Below, piece after piece: positions 47,083-56,677 of a stretch of DNA of 64,000 nucleotides. The position numbers and the translations under genes are program-made. Each line of letters begins with the position of its first letter. Positions within the stretch are counted from its first letter, which is position 1. Below the pieces are notes generated by a model, which saw only the letters and a list, made by a program, of their open reading frames with translations, ran no database searches and was not told where the DNA came from. The stretch spans positions 2,976,001 through 3,040,000 of the forward strand of contig CP071499.1 of assembly GCA_017354895.1 (NCBI GenBank), given 5' to 3'. The stretch comes from Podospora comata. Taxonomy: Eukaryota; Ascomycota; Sordariomycetes; Sordariales; Podosporaceae.

Positions 47083-47979
47083 CTACGAAGCAGCGGCTGC
47101 CTTCGCCTCCTCCTCCTCTCTCCTTCTCTTCTCCTCATCCTTCTTCGCCTGTGCAGCCCTCAGTCTCGCCATAGTAGAAGCAAACTTGTTCCCCGGCTGC
47201 CCCGTCGCCCCAGCATCACTATTCGCATTTGTCGTGGTTGTCGTCGTCGTCGTCGCAGCCGAGACCTTGTCACCACGGTCAGCCATATCCTTTTCTTTCC
47301 TGATGGTGTCAGAAGGGAGTGATGATGATGTTGCCTGGTCCTCATTCTTGGTCTCCTCCTTCCTCTTGGCCTTTTTCTTCTCCGCCTTTAACCTCTGCTT
47401 CTCGGCCAGTCTCCTCTCCAGCTCGGCAATCTCCCCATCATAATCCTTTTCCTCCGCCTTCTCCTCCTGCTTTTGCTGTTGTTGTTCCGCCTCCTCCCTC
47501 TCCCTAACAGCCCTCTCCCGCTCCTCGGCCTCCTCCCTCTTCCGTCTCAACTCCTCCATCTTCCGCCTCCCCCGCGCAGCCATATCCCTAACCTTGTCCC
47601 TCCCGCCATCGCCCTCCCCATCCGTCTTCTGCCGTTTCGCCTCCTCCTCCCTACGCTCCAGCTCCTCAACCAACTGCCTCCTCTTCGCGCCCATCTGCTC
47701 CCTCTGTCGTTTCTTTTCAAGAATGGCTTTCATCCCATTGTTGTAGACTTCTTTGGCCTCAGGGTTGAGGAGGACATCCCTCGTGCGCTCCAGCCGCTCG
47801 TACAACGCAGGGTCGTAGTTGTCGCCCGCCTTGTCGGGGTGCGCGGTTAGGGCTTTTTTGCGAAAGGCGCGGCGGACGTCCTGGTCGGTGGCTGTGGCGT
47901 CGAGGGAGAGGAGGGCGTAGAGGTCATCGGAGCGGGAGGCGGATTCGCGGGCGAAGAGGAGGAGGTCTTGGTCTGCCAT
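47083..47979 (-). CDS. DnaJ-domain protein, DNAJC17/Cwf23-like
   Basis: Predicted 298-residue single-exon protein. The J domain is at residues about 18-85 with the HPD motif at 47-49 (AHPDKAG). A very long charged helix (Glu/Arg/Lys) follows, beginning MGAKRRQLVEELERREEEAK, the stretch that marks the DNAJC17/Cwf23/Cwc23 spliceosome-associated group. The tail ends in KFASTMARLRAAQAKK. The RNA-binding domain of some DNAJC17 proteins is not seen. A Thr run (TTTTTTTT) is at about residue 247. Partners would be Hsp70 and the splicing apparatus, which is inference from the family. The start is the first ATG in the frame; the upstream open part is just a poly-Lys-coding T-rich leader without ATG. 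Confidence 0.85.
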   Translation of the reverse strand: MADQDLLLFARESASRSDDLYALLSLDATATDQDVRRAFRKKALTAHPDKAGDNYDPALYERLERTRDVLLNPEAKEVYNNGMKAILEKKRQREQMGAKRRQLVEELERREEEAKRQKTDGEGDGGRDKVRDMAARGRRKMEELRRKREEAEERERAVREREEAEQQQQKQEEKAEEKDYDGEIAELERRLAEKQRLKAEKKKAKRKEETKNEDQATSSSLPSDTIRKEKDMADRGDKVSAATTTTTTTTNANSDAGATGQPGNKFASTMARLRAAQAKKDEEKRRREEEEAKAAAAS

Positions 47980-48891
47980 TTTTTGTTTTGTTTTGGGGGT
48001 TGGATTTGTTGGTGGGGAGAGTTGCAGGGTTGGGAAAGAGAGAGAGTGGTGTTTTGTGTCGGGTGTGTGTGTGTGTCGTTGTCTTTTCTTCTTCTTTTTT
48101 TTTTTTTTTTTTGGTTTTTTTGCGCTGGGGAGAAAATGCAATGCGAATGAATGAATGAGGACGTCGAGGTGCTTTGCGCGCTTGTGTAGTTGGGTCGGTT
48201 ATATGGGATGTTTTAAATGCGTTACGCTAAGCCTGAATCGGACACTGAACGCCTAACACATTGTTCGTGGACAAAAGACTGCCAGTGAGATAAGATGTTG
48301 ATTTATACCTTTTTGAAAAGAAAATAGGCCTCGAAAGATAGTCAAGAGGCCTGTTAACTTTCTTTCAAAGTATGGTTTATCTAGGTATATACAGCTCAGA
48401 TGAATCCTACCAGCCTCTGATTAGAGAGCCGAGTTCGTTCACGCTCGACCGTGGGGGCTATTCCGGGGAGGACCCCTGGTGGTAGACTCTCGTCTGCTTG
48501 TGTGTGGTTTGCATGCTGGGACGATATTTAAATTGATTTGCTTGCGATCAAGACATCAACCAAGTAGGTACAATATCTGGGACACATCATGTAAAAGCAA
48601 GTAATAGAGAATAATGCCACCCTCAAAACACATCTATCATTTACAACGTGAAACTCTTCCAATTCCCCTCCCTATCCCTACAAAGTAAACTCCTCATCCC
48701 TCAAACGCCCCTATTCAATCCAATTAATAATCCCACATTCCATAATCCCAACAAAACTCCCTATCCCATCAGACATTCATCATCTATCCTTTCCCATGCC
48801 TTGTAGTAATCATATGCTTCAAAACGCCCACTGTTTCAACGACCCCCAATTCTTAATCATCCAAATACTCTCGACAGTTTACCCAACCAAC
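47980..48891. other. Intergenic region with T run and inverted minisatellite remnant
   Basis: It lies upstream of the J-protein gene and downstream of separase, and no gene is seen. A long T run (about 48094-48112) is in the J-protein leader. 48312-48372 carries about two reversed units of the minisatellite that flanks the NLR. Confidence 0.6.
48312..48372 (-). repeat. Minisatellite remnant, about two units
   Basis: Read on the minus strand it gives AGGCCTCTTGACTATCTTTC and a diverged neighbour, matching the arrays around the NLR. Confidence 0.6.
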
Positions 48892-51800
48892 CTACTCCTT
48901 CCAGACATAAACAGGCACCCCATAAACAACCACTCCCGCCGCAGTCACATATCGGAACCTACACCCCCCTTCCCTCGCCTCCGCTACCGCCTCTACCAAA
49001 CTCCTCTTCTTATCCCCTCTGGCTCTCTTCCCTTTGCCTGTATCCCGCCCCTTGCCATCATCCTCCACCGCGCCCTTGGGCAAGACACCCCAGGTCTCCA
49101 GCATCCGGCCGGCAAACCGATCAATGTCTCTGTCAGTCACATCCCAGAGCGTCCCCACCACCGCTGGGCTGCCAGAGAGCATGTAATTCCACGCTGGACC
49201 AGAGGGTTCAAACTCTCCAGCTTCTGTCAAGGCCGCACTGGAACAACCCATGAGCAGAACAGCAGCCTTGCACCGATCAAGACGACGAATGGTCCTGCCA
49301 CGGATATACTGCGCTCCAGACCCGTGCCCAAAATACAGCAACAAGTCCTTCTCCGCCAAAAACCTCTCAAACTCAGGCTCGGTCGGAGGTCTCGAAATGA
49401 TGCTCTCAAACGATGAAAGATTCTTCTCCAGTGCCGGCCCAAAAGTCTTCTGCGTAGCCGCCAAATCCCCCGACGGATTCAAAATATACGCCCCCTTCCC
49501 CTTCCCATTCCCAAAACCAACATGATGCCCCTCCACATCCAACGACCCCCCCCCCCCTTCGCCCACCGGCGGCTCGCTCAACCTCTGCTCCAAAATCAAC
49601 CTCCTCAAACAAGCCAAACTCGGCATCCGACTAATCGCCAACCCCTGCATGCAAGGCAGCGACTCCCAAGGAAAAACATGCAGCGCCTTATCCAGCAACA
49701 AGACCGTATGAATCCCCGTCTCCTCCTCCCCCCCCCTGCTACTCCTACTCCTCCCCTCATTCACAGCCGAATGATACCCCATCAGCGCATCAAACGTCTC
49801 CACCACCATCGAGTCAAAATCGATCTCGTCGTACGCGTTCCTCTCGCCGTGAAATTGCAAAATGTCCACGACAAAGTACAGCAGATCGGTGAGCTCGTCG
49901 TCAAAGTCCGTGCCCGGCCTCGTCGCGTCCCCCAACCCGATAAACAGCTCGAGGATGTTCAGGTCCAGCTGCACCTTTTGACCAGCAGCAGCAGCCTTGG
50001 TCTTTTTTCCTCTAACCTGTCTTCGCGAGGGGAGGTGTTTATCCATCATGGCCAAAAAGCTCTTCTGAAACCTGGCCAACAGATCCGCCCTCCGACAGTG
50101 CTGCGAAAAGATGCCCCTGAACCCCCCGAGCCAAATCTGCTCGATGTTCTCCAGCAACTCCTTCAGCCTCTCATCCAGCGCCTCTCTCGCATTCCACCAC
50201 TCCGTTTTCGCGCCCTTTTGATTCATATCCTTTGCGCTGTGGCAAGTAGCATTAATCTCCTTGATGATATCCAACAACTCAGACCTTCCCTGCTGAAAGT
50301 TGAACACGTCGCTATCCGCATCTCGTGACGTCGCGCGTTCAAGCGGTAACCGGATAACAAACGGGTTCTGCCCAGCCTGAAGCTTGGTGATGCACAAGTC
50401 TTGATTCCCCTCGCTAAGCGCAATCGAGATGACGTTCCAGTTCTTGGGGACAATGTCAATGTAGTCCCTCTGAATCTTGTGCAAGTCCAGCGTGAATCCC
50501 AGACTTGATCTCCGGGAGGTGACAGACTGCGACGCGGGCGGCCACTCGGTGCCGTCATGTCTGGGTGCGTGCTTCTCTTGGATCATGGCCTTTCTCTCCC
50601 TTCTCCAGATCAGATTCCTCGCCAGCTCGACAGAGTAAGATGTTTGAGCAGAGTGAATCGTCGCCTTGGTTCTCGAGGAGGAAGTAGCAGTGAGGAACAA
50701 CCCAACATGCTGCAACATGCCAGAAATCTTGTGGATCAGCGCCGAGTCCCCGCTCTTGGACGCAACAGAATGAGCCTCGAGCAGATAATCATGTGCTTCT
50801 CTCAGGTTGTCGACGTAGACACCTTGTGACAGGTCCTTTGCACCCTCGCCCTTGCCAGCAGCCCTCGCACCCTTCTTAGGTGACGTAGCTGCCTTTATGG
50901 GCGAGGCTTGCACTGAAGAGAGCCTCTCCATGCCCGATAGCGCCGGGAATGAAATGGTGGAATCTTGAATGACGGAAAAGACCGGATCCTGAGCCATCTG
51001 CTCCATGCTCATACCCAACAAGCACGACGCCATAGCCAGCTGCCGCGTAGGTAACAGGTCAGAAGACTTGACCGTCGTAGCAGAAGCAGCCTCACTCAAA
51101 ATACTCTGAGCCCCAGCCCACTCCTTTTGCTTGAGCATCAGCACCGCTTTCTGGACGAGAATGGAAGCCCGAAGTTTCGCAAGTTGCGCATCCTCCACAA
51201 CTACCACGGGTTCAGGAGCAGGAGCTGCGGCCTTAACAACCGGCTTCGCCTTCGTAGCAGCCGCCCTCGCCCCAGCAGCCCCCGTCTTCCGAACAGGCTT
51301 CTTCACCCCCCCACCACCAACCACCTTCCTCCCCCCTACCCCTCCCCTCGCTGTCGTCCCCTTGCCCCCCTCCTCAATCTTCAACTTCTTCATCCCCTCC
51401 TCCACGTCCTCCACCCCCTTGTCCTTCACCAACCCCTTCACAATCCCCTCCGCCCTCTCCAGCAACCAACCCCCCCCCTTCAAATTCCCCACCCCAACAC
51501 AAATCTCTGACAACCTAACCGCCAACTCGGCCGCCCCAAACCAGTTCCCCTCTCCAGCAACCTCCGTAAACAACCCCGTCGCCTTCCCCAACATCTCCCC
51601 CGCCTTCTCAATCCCCCCCGACCTCCAAGAAACCTCCCCCATCCACCCCGCCACCGCACAGTTGTAAAACTCGCTGTCCACCTGCCCCGCAATCTTCCCC
51701 GCTTGCTCAGCATAGTACATAGTCTCCTGAAACAAGCCCAAGTGAGCGTACACGAAAGAGAGCCTCATCGTGTTCCGAAACAAGCCATGAAACATTTTCC

Positions 51801-54800
51801 AAAAGGCCGGTCCAGAAGCAGCAACAGGCAGGTGTTGGGTTGCGGTAGCGAGGGACAGGTCGGTTTGATCGGGGGAAGAGGAGGAGGAGGAGGAGGTGAT
51901 AGAAGAAGCGACGAGCTGGGTTTCCAACTTTACCCACTCCGCCATGATCGCCCTGACGCTTTCTCTAGAGTACACCAGCGCGTGGTGGGAGTCGCCTTTT
52001 TCTTGGGCGAGGATCGAATGCAGATAAAACGCATAGGCGACGAGTTGTTTTTTCTGGAGGCGGGTGTATGTGCTGGTAGAGGAAGTGGTGTAGGCTGTCC
52101 GGGCGGAGGCGAGGTGCTCTTCCGCTTGTTGAAAGTCGCCCAAGGCAACAGCGTGCTCAGCGCAGGCGAGGTAAAACGCGGCGGTGGTGTCCCCCGAGGC
52201 TTGCGGGCCGAGGTGTTGACGGGCCTTGGTGAAGAGCTGCTCTGCCTTTGTGGACCGGCCTAGGTTGGTGTATTGCATGGCCAGGGCAGAGTTGTGCTGA
52301 ATCAGCTCTTCGGCTTTGGAGCCCTGGGTAGCGGCTACCTGGGAGATGTCTGTGACGAGCTCGAGTACGGAGGCGAGCATCTCGTCTTTGCCTTTCATCC
52401 GGAGGAAGTCCGCGATAGACTGGAGATAGTCGAGAAGACCGGCAACATCGTCCACTTGCTTCTCCAGGGCGGCCTTGTCCTGGCATGACTTGATGATGCC
52501 CTGCCAGACATCCACGCTCTCCCGAAGGGCGCCTGCATTCTTGTATCCGTCCACTGCCGCAGCCAGACTCCCAAAGAGAGCTTTCATGTGCTGCAGATAC
52601 CCAACCAGGCCTGTGTCCTCGCCCAAATCCTCCACCTGCGAGGCGTCTTTCGCAACCGCGAGGAGTTCCTCTGCCTTATCGAGCTTCCCCAGAGCAGCAC
52701 AAAGCAGACTCAGCAGCACCCTAAGCCGTCGGATCGGGTACCTCGTGGGGATGTATATCCTCAACAGCTGATCAACACAGGGGTGCTCGAGCGTGACATC
52801 CGTGTAGCTGCTTCCTGCTCTCAGCAAGACATACCTCAGTCTGTGCTCCAAAGCAGCCGCCCGTTCAGCCTCGGATAAATCGACAGTCCAATCCATCCAA
52901 ACCTGCTCCATCTGCGCGATGGCCACCAGGGCCCGTGACAGCGCCTCGGTTTTTTCATCACGCTCCCAGATCGCCACCGGTGATTGTGTAGCCAGCCCCT
53001 TGGCAACCGTAGCGAGCACCCCATCCTCAAGCAAACTCGTCCTGATGGCAAAGAGCGCACTGATCGCCTCCTCTCCCCTGCCCAACCTCTTTGCCAACTC
53101 ACTCTGCCTCTCCAACTTCAGAATCAACTGCGCCTTCTCCTTCTCCTTCCCACTCCGATACTTGACACAATCCACCGACCTCCTCAGCGCCCTCAACGGA
53201 CTCGGGTCCTTGGGATCCGCGATCGTCTGCCGGAGCGCATTATACTGCAGGTAGTAAAAATGCGATATCTTGACATACATCGAACTCCCTTCTCCTCCAC
53301 CGTTACTACTCCCCGTATACTCCAACAACGTGACGCAATCCCCCAAAACACTATCCGTCACCTCCCACGCCATCCTCCCCTCCTCCAACCTAACCTTGAC
53401 CACCAAAAAAGCCGACTCCAGATTCTGCTGCAAACTCCCCTGCAGCAGTTGTCGTCGTTGCTCATACCTCAAATAATCCTTCGTGCTGCCTTTAGGTCCA
53501 GGCGGCTTCCCTAACCACCTCAAACAAAACCTCGGCGTCTGCAACACCAACATCTCCAACTGGTCCCTCGTCCCCTTTTGCAGTGACGAAACCTCACTCT
53601 TCCTCTCCACCACCAGCACCGAAATCGCCGCCTTCCTCGCCTGCACCACATTCCCCAGCAGCTCATCCAACTCGCTCATATCCCCCCTCAACGGCCCCAT
53701 CATCCCCGCCACAACCTCCCCAATCAGCCCATCATCATGCAAATACTTTGTCCTATCCTTCAGCTGGCACCCCAACAGCTGCGCAGCAACAGACACCTTC
53801 TTCACAACCGACTCGGCTGACCCTCCCCCCCCAATCATATCCCTCAACCTAACCCCCCACCCCACCGCCTCCTTCACAAATCCCCCCTCCTTCGCAAGCG
53901 TAGCCAAAGTCTGATAAATCATCGCAAGCGGCATCCTCGATCCCACCTTCGGCTTGAGATCCAGCCCCCTCACCCGGGTATCAAGCCTCTCCCAGGCCCC
54001 CACAACAACCTTATAACTCGTCTTCGCATCGGCCGCCGTCCTCCTTATAAACGCGCCCAAAAATCTCGACAACGGCACCATCACCTCCTTCTCGACATCC
54101 CCCCGATGTTTCACCATCTCCCACCACTGCAACCTCATCTCCAGCCCCAAAACCTGCAGCTCCAGCGCTGTGCCGGGGGAGACACTCAGCCTCTGCTCCG
54201 TAGCAACCCCATCATCCTTACCCGACACACTCGGGCAAAGCGCCAGCAGACACTGAGCCGCAGTCTCCATCTGCCTTCCCAGTTTCCCCTTGTCCGCCCC
54301 TTTTTCTGCGGCAGCCTGCAGCAGCAACCTGACTGGGGAACAAGTCTTGTCATATCCCAAATGCGCCACCACCGCCTCTATCGCAGAGGGCTTCTTCCCC
54401 AGCCCCAACACCCTCAACGCCTGGATCTGCGTCGTGACGGCCAGTAGCAGCGCTGGACCGGACAGCTTGACAGAGCCAAAGTCAAGAATCTCGGAAAACG
54501 CCTCCGCCGTGGTTTTCGGCTCTGTCACTGGCGCCTTCTTCTCATTCCCCGACAAAGTCTCCAATCTCCTCTTCAGGGTTCTCAGTTCCCGAATAGCCTG
54601 CTCGTGCAAACCAAGTGTGATCAACCTGCTCACCAGAGCAGAAATCCCACTCTCGAGCTGGAGCTCCGGCAGCGTGACCTTTCCCGCGGTGACAATCTGC
54701 CTCAATGTACTCAGCGCAACGCGCGCGCATTCGACTAGCGATAACAAATTCGGGGAAGAACCCAGCAGGCTCGGCTTGGAAGGTGATCGTACATGTCTCG

Positions 54801-55341
54801 GGACAGAAGGGGACGTCGACTGCCGATTCAACGGGCGGGGTTGGAGGGGTGAGATCGGCGCTGAGCTCGTTCGTCGTAACGTCTGCCTTGTCGTCGCGGT
54901 TTTGACTAATGACGGCGACGGCGGGGGGTCTTCTGTTGCGGGGGTGACAGTAGATGAAGCTTTGGCTGCTTCCGACAGGGCTTTCAGCGCGGCGTTGATG
55001 ACCTGCGTCGCGAGGGTGGCTTTGTCACGGCTTGAGAGACCGCCGGCGGTATCTACTGGGGGGTTTGGGACGGGAGTCTTGCCCCGGCGGGAGGGTGCTC
55101 GGGATACATTTGAGGTAGCAGTATTAGCCCGCGATCGAGCAGTCGCGGCGCGGGAGGTTGTTCGTGACGGTGGCTCGTCCACTGCAGGTGTGCTGCTGCT
55201 GCTGCTCTCTTCTTTTGGGAGGAGTAAACTCTTCAACAACGCAGATGTCGCGGGGGTGCACGTCGCGACCGAGGTAACAGCGCTGCGGACGGCGGCAGCA
55301 GCCGTTTGACTGGTGTTGGCGCTGTTGTTGTTTGTATCCAT
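48892..55341 (-). CDS. ESP1: Separase (Esp1/BimB family cysteine protease)
   Basis: Predicted 2149-residue single-exon protein, within the usual size of fungal separases. Separase cleaves cohesin at anaphase and is held by securin until then. The C-terminal C50 peptidase domain is complete. The catalytic His lies in LLYFGHGSGAQY (H2006) and the catalytic Cys in VLLMGCSSAALTE (C2033). Ahead of them are RRADLLARF and a stretch beginning HTVLLLDKALHVFPWESLPC. The long N-terminal part is helical-repeat-like with Ser/Thr/Ala-rich disorder in the first 200 residues and a Gly/Lys/Ala linker near residue 1330-1380. Coding-strand skew switches several times along this gene. The start is the first ATG in the frame. 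It is divergent from the single-pass mitochondrial-type gene across 627 bp. Confidence 0.95.
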   Translation of the reverse strand: MDTNNNSANTSQTAAAAVRSAVTSVATCTPATSALLKSLLLPKEESSSSSTPAVDEPPSRTTSRAATARSRANTATSNVSRAPSRRGKTPVPNPPVDTAGGLSSRDKATLATQVINAALKALSEAAKASSTVTPATEDPPPSPSLVKTATTRQTLRRTSSAPISPLQPRPLNRQSTSPSVPRHVRSPSKPSLLGSSPNLLSLVECARVALSTLRQIVTAGKVTLPELQLESGISALVSRLITLGLHEQAIRELRTLKRRLETLSGNEKKAPVTEPKTTAEAFSEILDFGSVKLSGPALLLAVTTQIQALRVLGLGKKPSAIEAVVAHLGYDKTCSPVRLLLQAAAEKGADKGKLGRQMETAAQCLLALCPSVSGKDDGVATEQRLSVSPGTALELQVLGLEMRLQWWEMVKHRGDVEKEVMVPLSRFLGAFIRRTAADAKTSYKVVVGAWERLDTRVRGLDLKPKVGSRMPLAMIYQTLATLAKEGGFVKEAVGWGVRLRDMIGGGGSAESVVKKVSVAAQLLGCQLKDRTKYLHDDGLIGEVVAGMMGPLRGDMSELDELLGNVVQARKAAISVLVVERKSEVSSLQKGTRDQLEMLVLQTPRFCLRWLGKPPGPKGSTKDYLRYEQRRQLLQGSLQQNLESAFLVVKVRLEEGRMAWEVTDSVLGDCVTLLEYTGSSNGGGEGSSMYVKISHFYYLQYNALRQTIADPKDPSPLRALRRSVDCVKYRSGKEKEKAQLILKLERQSELAKRLGRGEEAISALFAIRTSLLEDGVLATVAKGLATQSPVAIWERDEKTEALSRALVAIAQMEQVWMDWTVDLSEAERAAALEHRLRYVLLRAGSSYTDVTLEHPCVDQLLRIYIPTRYPIRRLRVLLSLLCAALGKLDKAEELLAVAKDASQVEDLGEDTGLVGYLQHMKALFGSLAAAVDGYKNAGALRESVDVWQGIIKSCQDKAALEKQVDDVAGLLDYLQSIADFLRMKGKDEMLASVLELVTDISQVAATQGSKAEELIQHNSALAMQYTNLGRSTKAEQLFTKARQHLGPQASGDTTAAFYLACAEHAVALGDFQQAEEHLASARTAYTTSSTSTYTRLQKKQLVAYAFYLHSILAQEKGDSHHALVYSRESVRAIMAEWVKLETQLVASSITSSSSSSSPDQTDLSLATATQHLPVAASGPAFWKMFHGLFRNTMRLSFVYAHLGLFQETMYYAEQAGKIAGQVDSEFYNCAVAGWMGEVSWRSGGIEKAGEMLGKATGLFTEVAGEGNWFGAAELAVRLSEICVGVGNLKGGGWLLERAEGIVKGLVKDKGVEDVEEGMKKLKIEEGGKGTTARGGVGGRKVVGGGGVKKPVRKTGAAGARAAATKAKPVVKAAAPAPEPVVVVEDAQLAKLRASILVQKAVLMLKQKEWAGAQSILSEAASATTVKSSDLLPTRQLAMASCLLGMSMEQMAQDPVFSVIQDSTISFPALSGMERLSSVQASPIKAATSPKKGARAAGKGEGAKDLSQGVYVDNLREAHDYLLEAHSVASKSGDSALIHKISGMLQHVGLFLTATSSSRTKATIHSAQTSYSVELARNLIWRRERKAMIQEKHAPRHDGTEWPPASQSVTSRRSSLGFTLDLHKIQRDYIDIVPKNWNVISIALSEGNQDLCITKLQAGQNPFVIRLPLERATSRDADSDVFNFQQGRSELLDIIKEINATCHSAKDMNQKGAKTEWWNAREALDERLKELLENIEQIWLGGFRGIFSQHCRRADLLARFQKSFLAMMDKHLPSRRQVRGKKTKAAAAGQKVQLDLNILELFIGLGDATRPGTDFDDELTDLLYFVVDILQFHGERNAYDEIDFDSMVVETFDALMGYHSAVNEGRSRSSRGGEEETGIHTVLLLDKALHVFPWESLPCMQGLAISRMPSLACLRRLILEQRLSEPPVGEGGGGSLDVEGHHVGFGNGKGKGAYILNPSGDLAATQKTFGPALEKNLSSFESIISRPPTEPEFERFLAEKDLLLYFGHGSGAQYIRGRTIRRLDRCKAAVLLMGCSSAALTEAGEFEPSGPAWNYMLSGSPAVVGTLWDVTDRDIDRFAGRMLETWGVLPKGAVEDDGKGRDTGKGKRARGDKKRSLVEAVAEAREGGCRFRYVTAAGVVVYGVPVYVWKE

Positions 55342-55968
55342 TACGAAGGGAAAAAAGAGAAAATGTCTGCTTGTTGCTGTCGATTTACAAACGAGTTTCT
55401 GATTTCCTAATCATATCATCTCTAATCGCAATTGTCGCAAAACAGCCAAAAGCGAGGTCGCAATTTGTTAAAACATCTGTCTCCTCTAAACAAACGACCA
55501 AAAAGATGGTGGGAGGAGAGGAAAAGAAAGTTGTTGACGTCGATACGAAGTAATGGAGTTATCAAGACAAGAAGACAAGGATGTTGTCGAAGAAGTGGGT
55601 GGGCGAGTGATGTCGTCTGGCGTGGAGGCAGTGGACTGGATGGACTGACTGGTTTGAATGTGTTTCCTACCACCCAGAATGGGGCTCGCCAAGAGATTAT
55701 TGACTCCACGGAGAAAAGTCGGTGCATGCTGGGTGGTTGACCAGGCAACAATCTAGCCTTCTCCACACTTGTTGCCTGCCGGGAAGAGAAACGTTCAGAT
55801 GGGGTGGGGTGCTTTCTCCTGCAGGGGTTGGTTGAACAGCCGTTGGTGGGATCCATTCGTGTTCAAAGTTTTGATCTTCAACTTCAACGTCTTCAACCTC
55901 CACCACCACCACCACCGACCAGCTCAATTCGCGATCCCACCAACCGCCCTCTCGATCCGCAAGTCAAA
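55342..55968. promoter_or_regulatory. Divergent promoter between separase and the single-pass protein
   Basis: 627 bp between outward-facing start codons. The right end is a CA/CT-rich leader with a CCACCACCACC run. No specific site was recognised. Confidence 0.55.
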
Positions 55969-56624
55969 ATGTACCGCCCAACCCTCCGCCTCACCCTCCT
56001 CTGCCCCCTCCTCTCCCAAACGACAGCGACCCCTCTTCTCCAAGCCACCACAGCCCTCCCCTCTCGGGCATCTAGCACAGTCACCGAACCATCCTTCTGG
56101 CGCTCCATGATCCCCAAGCCCCTCCGAAAGGACAACCACCACCGCTCCCTCCCCGCCCAAAAACAAGCCCCCAAAAAAGAATGGAACCCCGCCACATTCT
56201 TCATCTGCATCTTCCTCTTCATCGGCTCCATGTCCATCCAGCAAATCGCCCTCCGCAAAGACTACGAAGCCTTCACCCGCCAGTCCGACGCCCGCATCTC
56301 CCTCCTCCGCGAAGTAGTCGAAAAACTCCAATCCGGCCAAGACGTCGACGTGGAAAAGGTCTTGGGCACAGGTGATCCAGAACGCGAAAAAGAGTGGGAT
56401 GAAGGTTTGTTTTTTATACCAGAGAACAGGTGAAAGCAAACAAAACACTGACACGGACACTATTCATAGTCCTCAAAGAAATCGAGCGCGAGGAGGCTAC
56501 ACGAAAGAGACAGCAGGCAGAGGCTGCTGCTGCCGCTGCTGCTCAGGTCAAAGCTGATGCTGAAGCTGCTGCTGCAAGACGCCCAGCCCCCAAATCTGCT
56601 CTTTCAAGTCAAGGCTTCTTCTAG
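55969..56624 (+). CDS. Single-pass mitochondrial-type protein (DUF5321-like)
   Basis: Predicted 196-residue protein with one 65-bp intron (56405-56469); exons 55969-56404 and 56470-56624 join as EWDEVLKEIEREE. The first 50 residues are Arg/Ser/Thr/Leu-rich and nearly free of acidic residues, like a mitochondrial presequence. A membrane segment lies at residues 74-92 (ATFFICIFLFIGSMSIQQIA). After it comes a helical stretch (LREVVEKLQSGQDVDVEKVLG) typical of a fungal family I recall as DUF5321, then an Ala-rich coiled end. The function is not known to me. Its stop lies only 53 bp from the sirtuin stop, so the two 3' untranslated regions must overlap or nearly so. Confidence 0.8.
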
Positions 56625-56677
56625 CAAGCTAAACACCCCCATTTCTTGAGGTGCGCGCGGTATATTTCTACAAAAAT

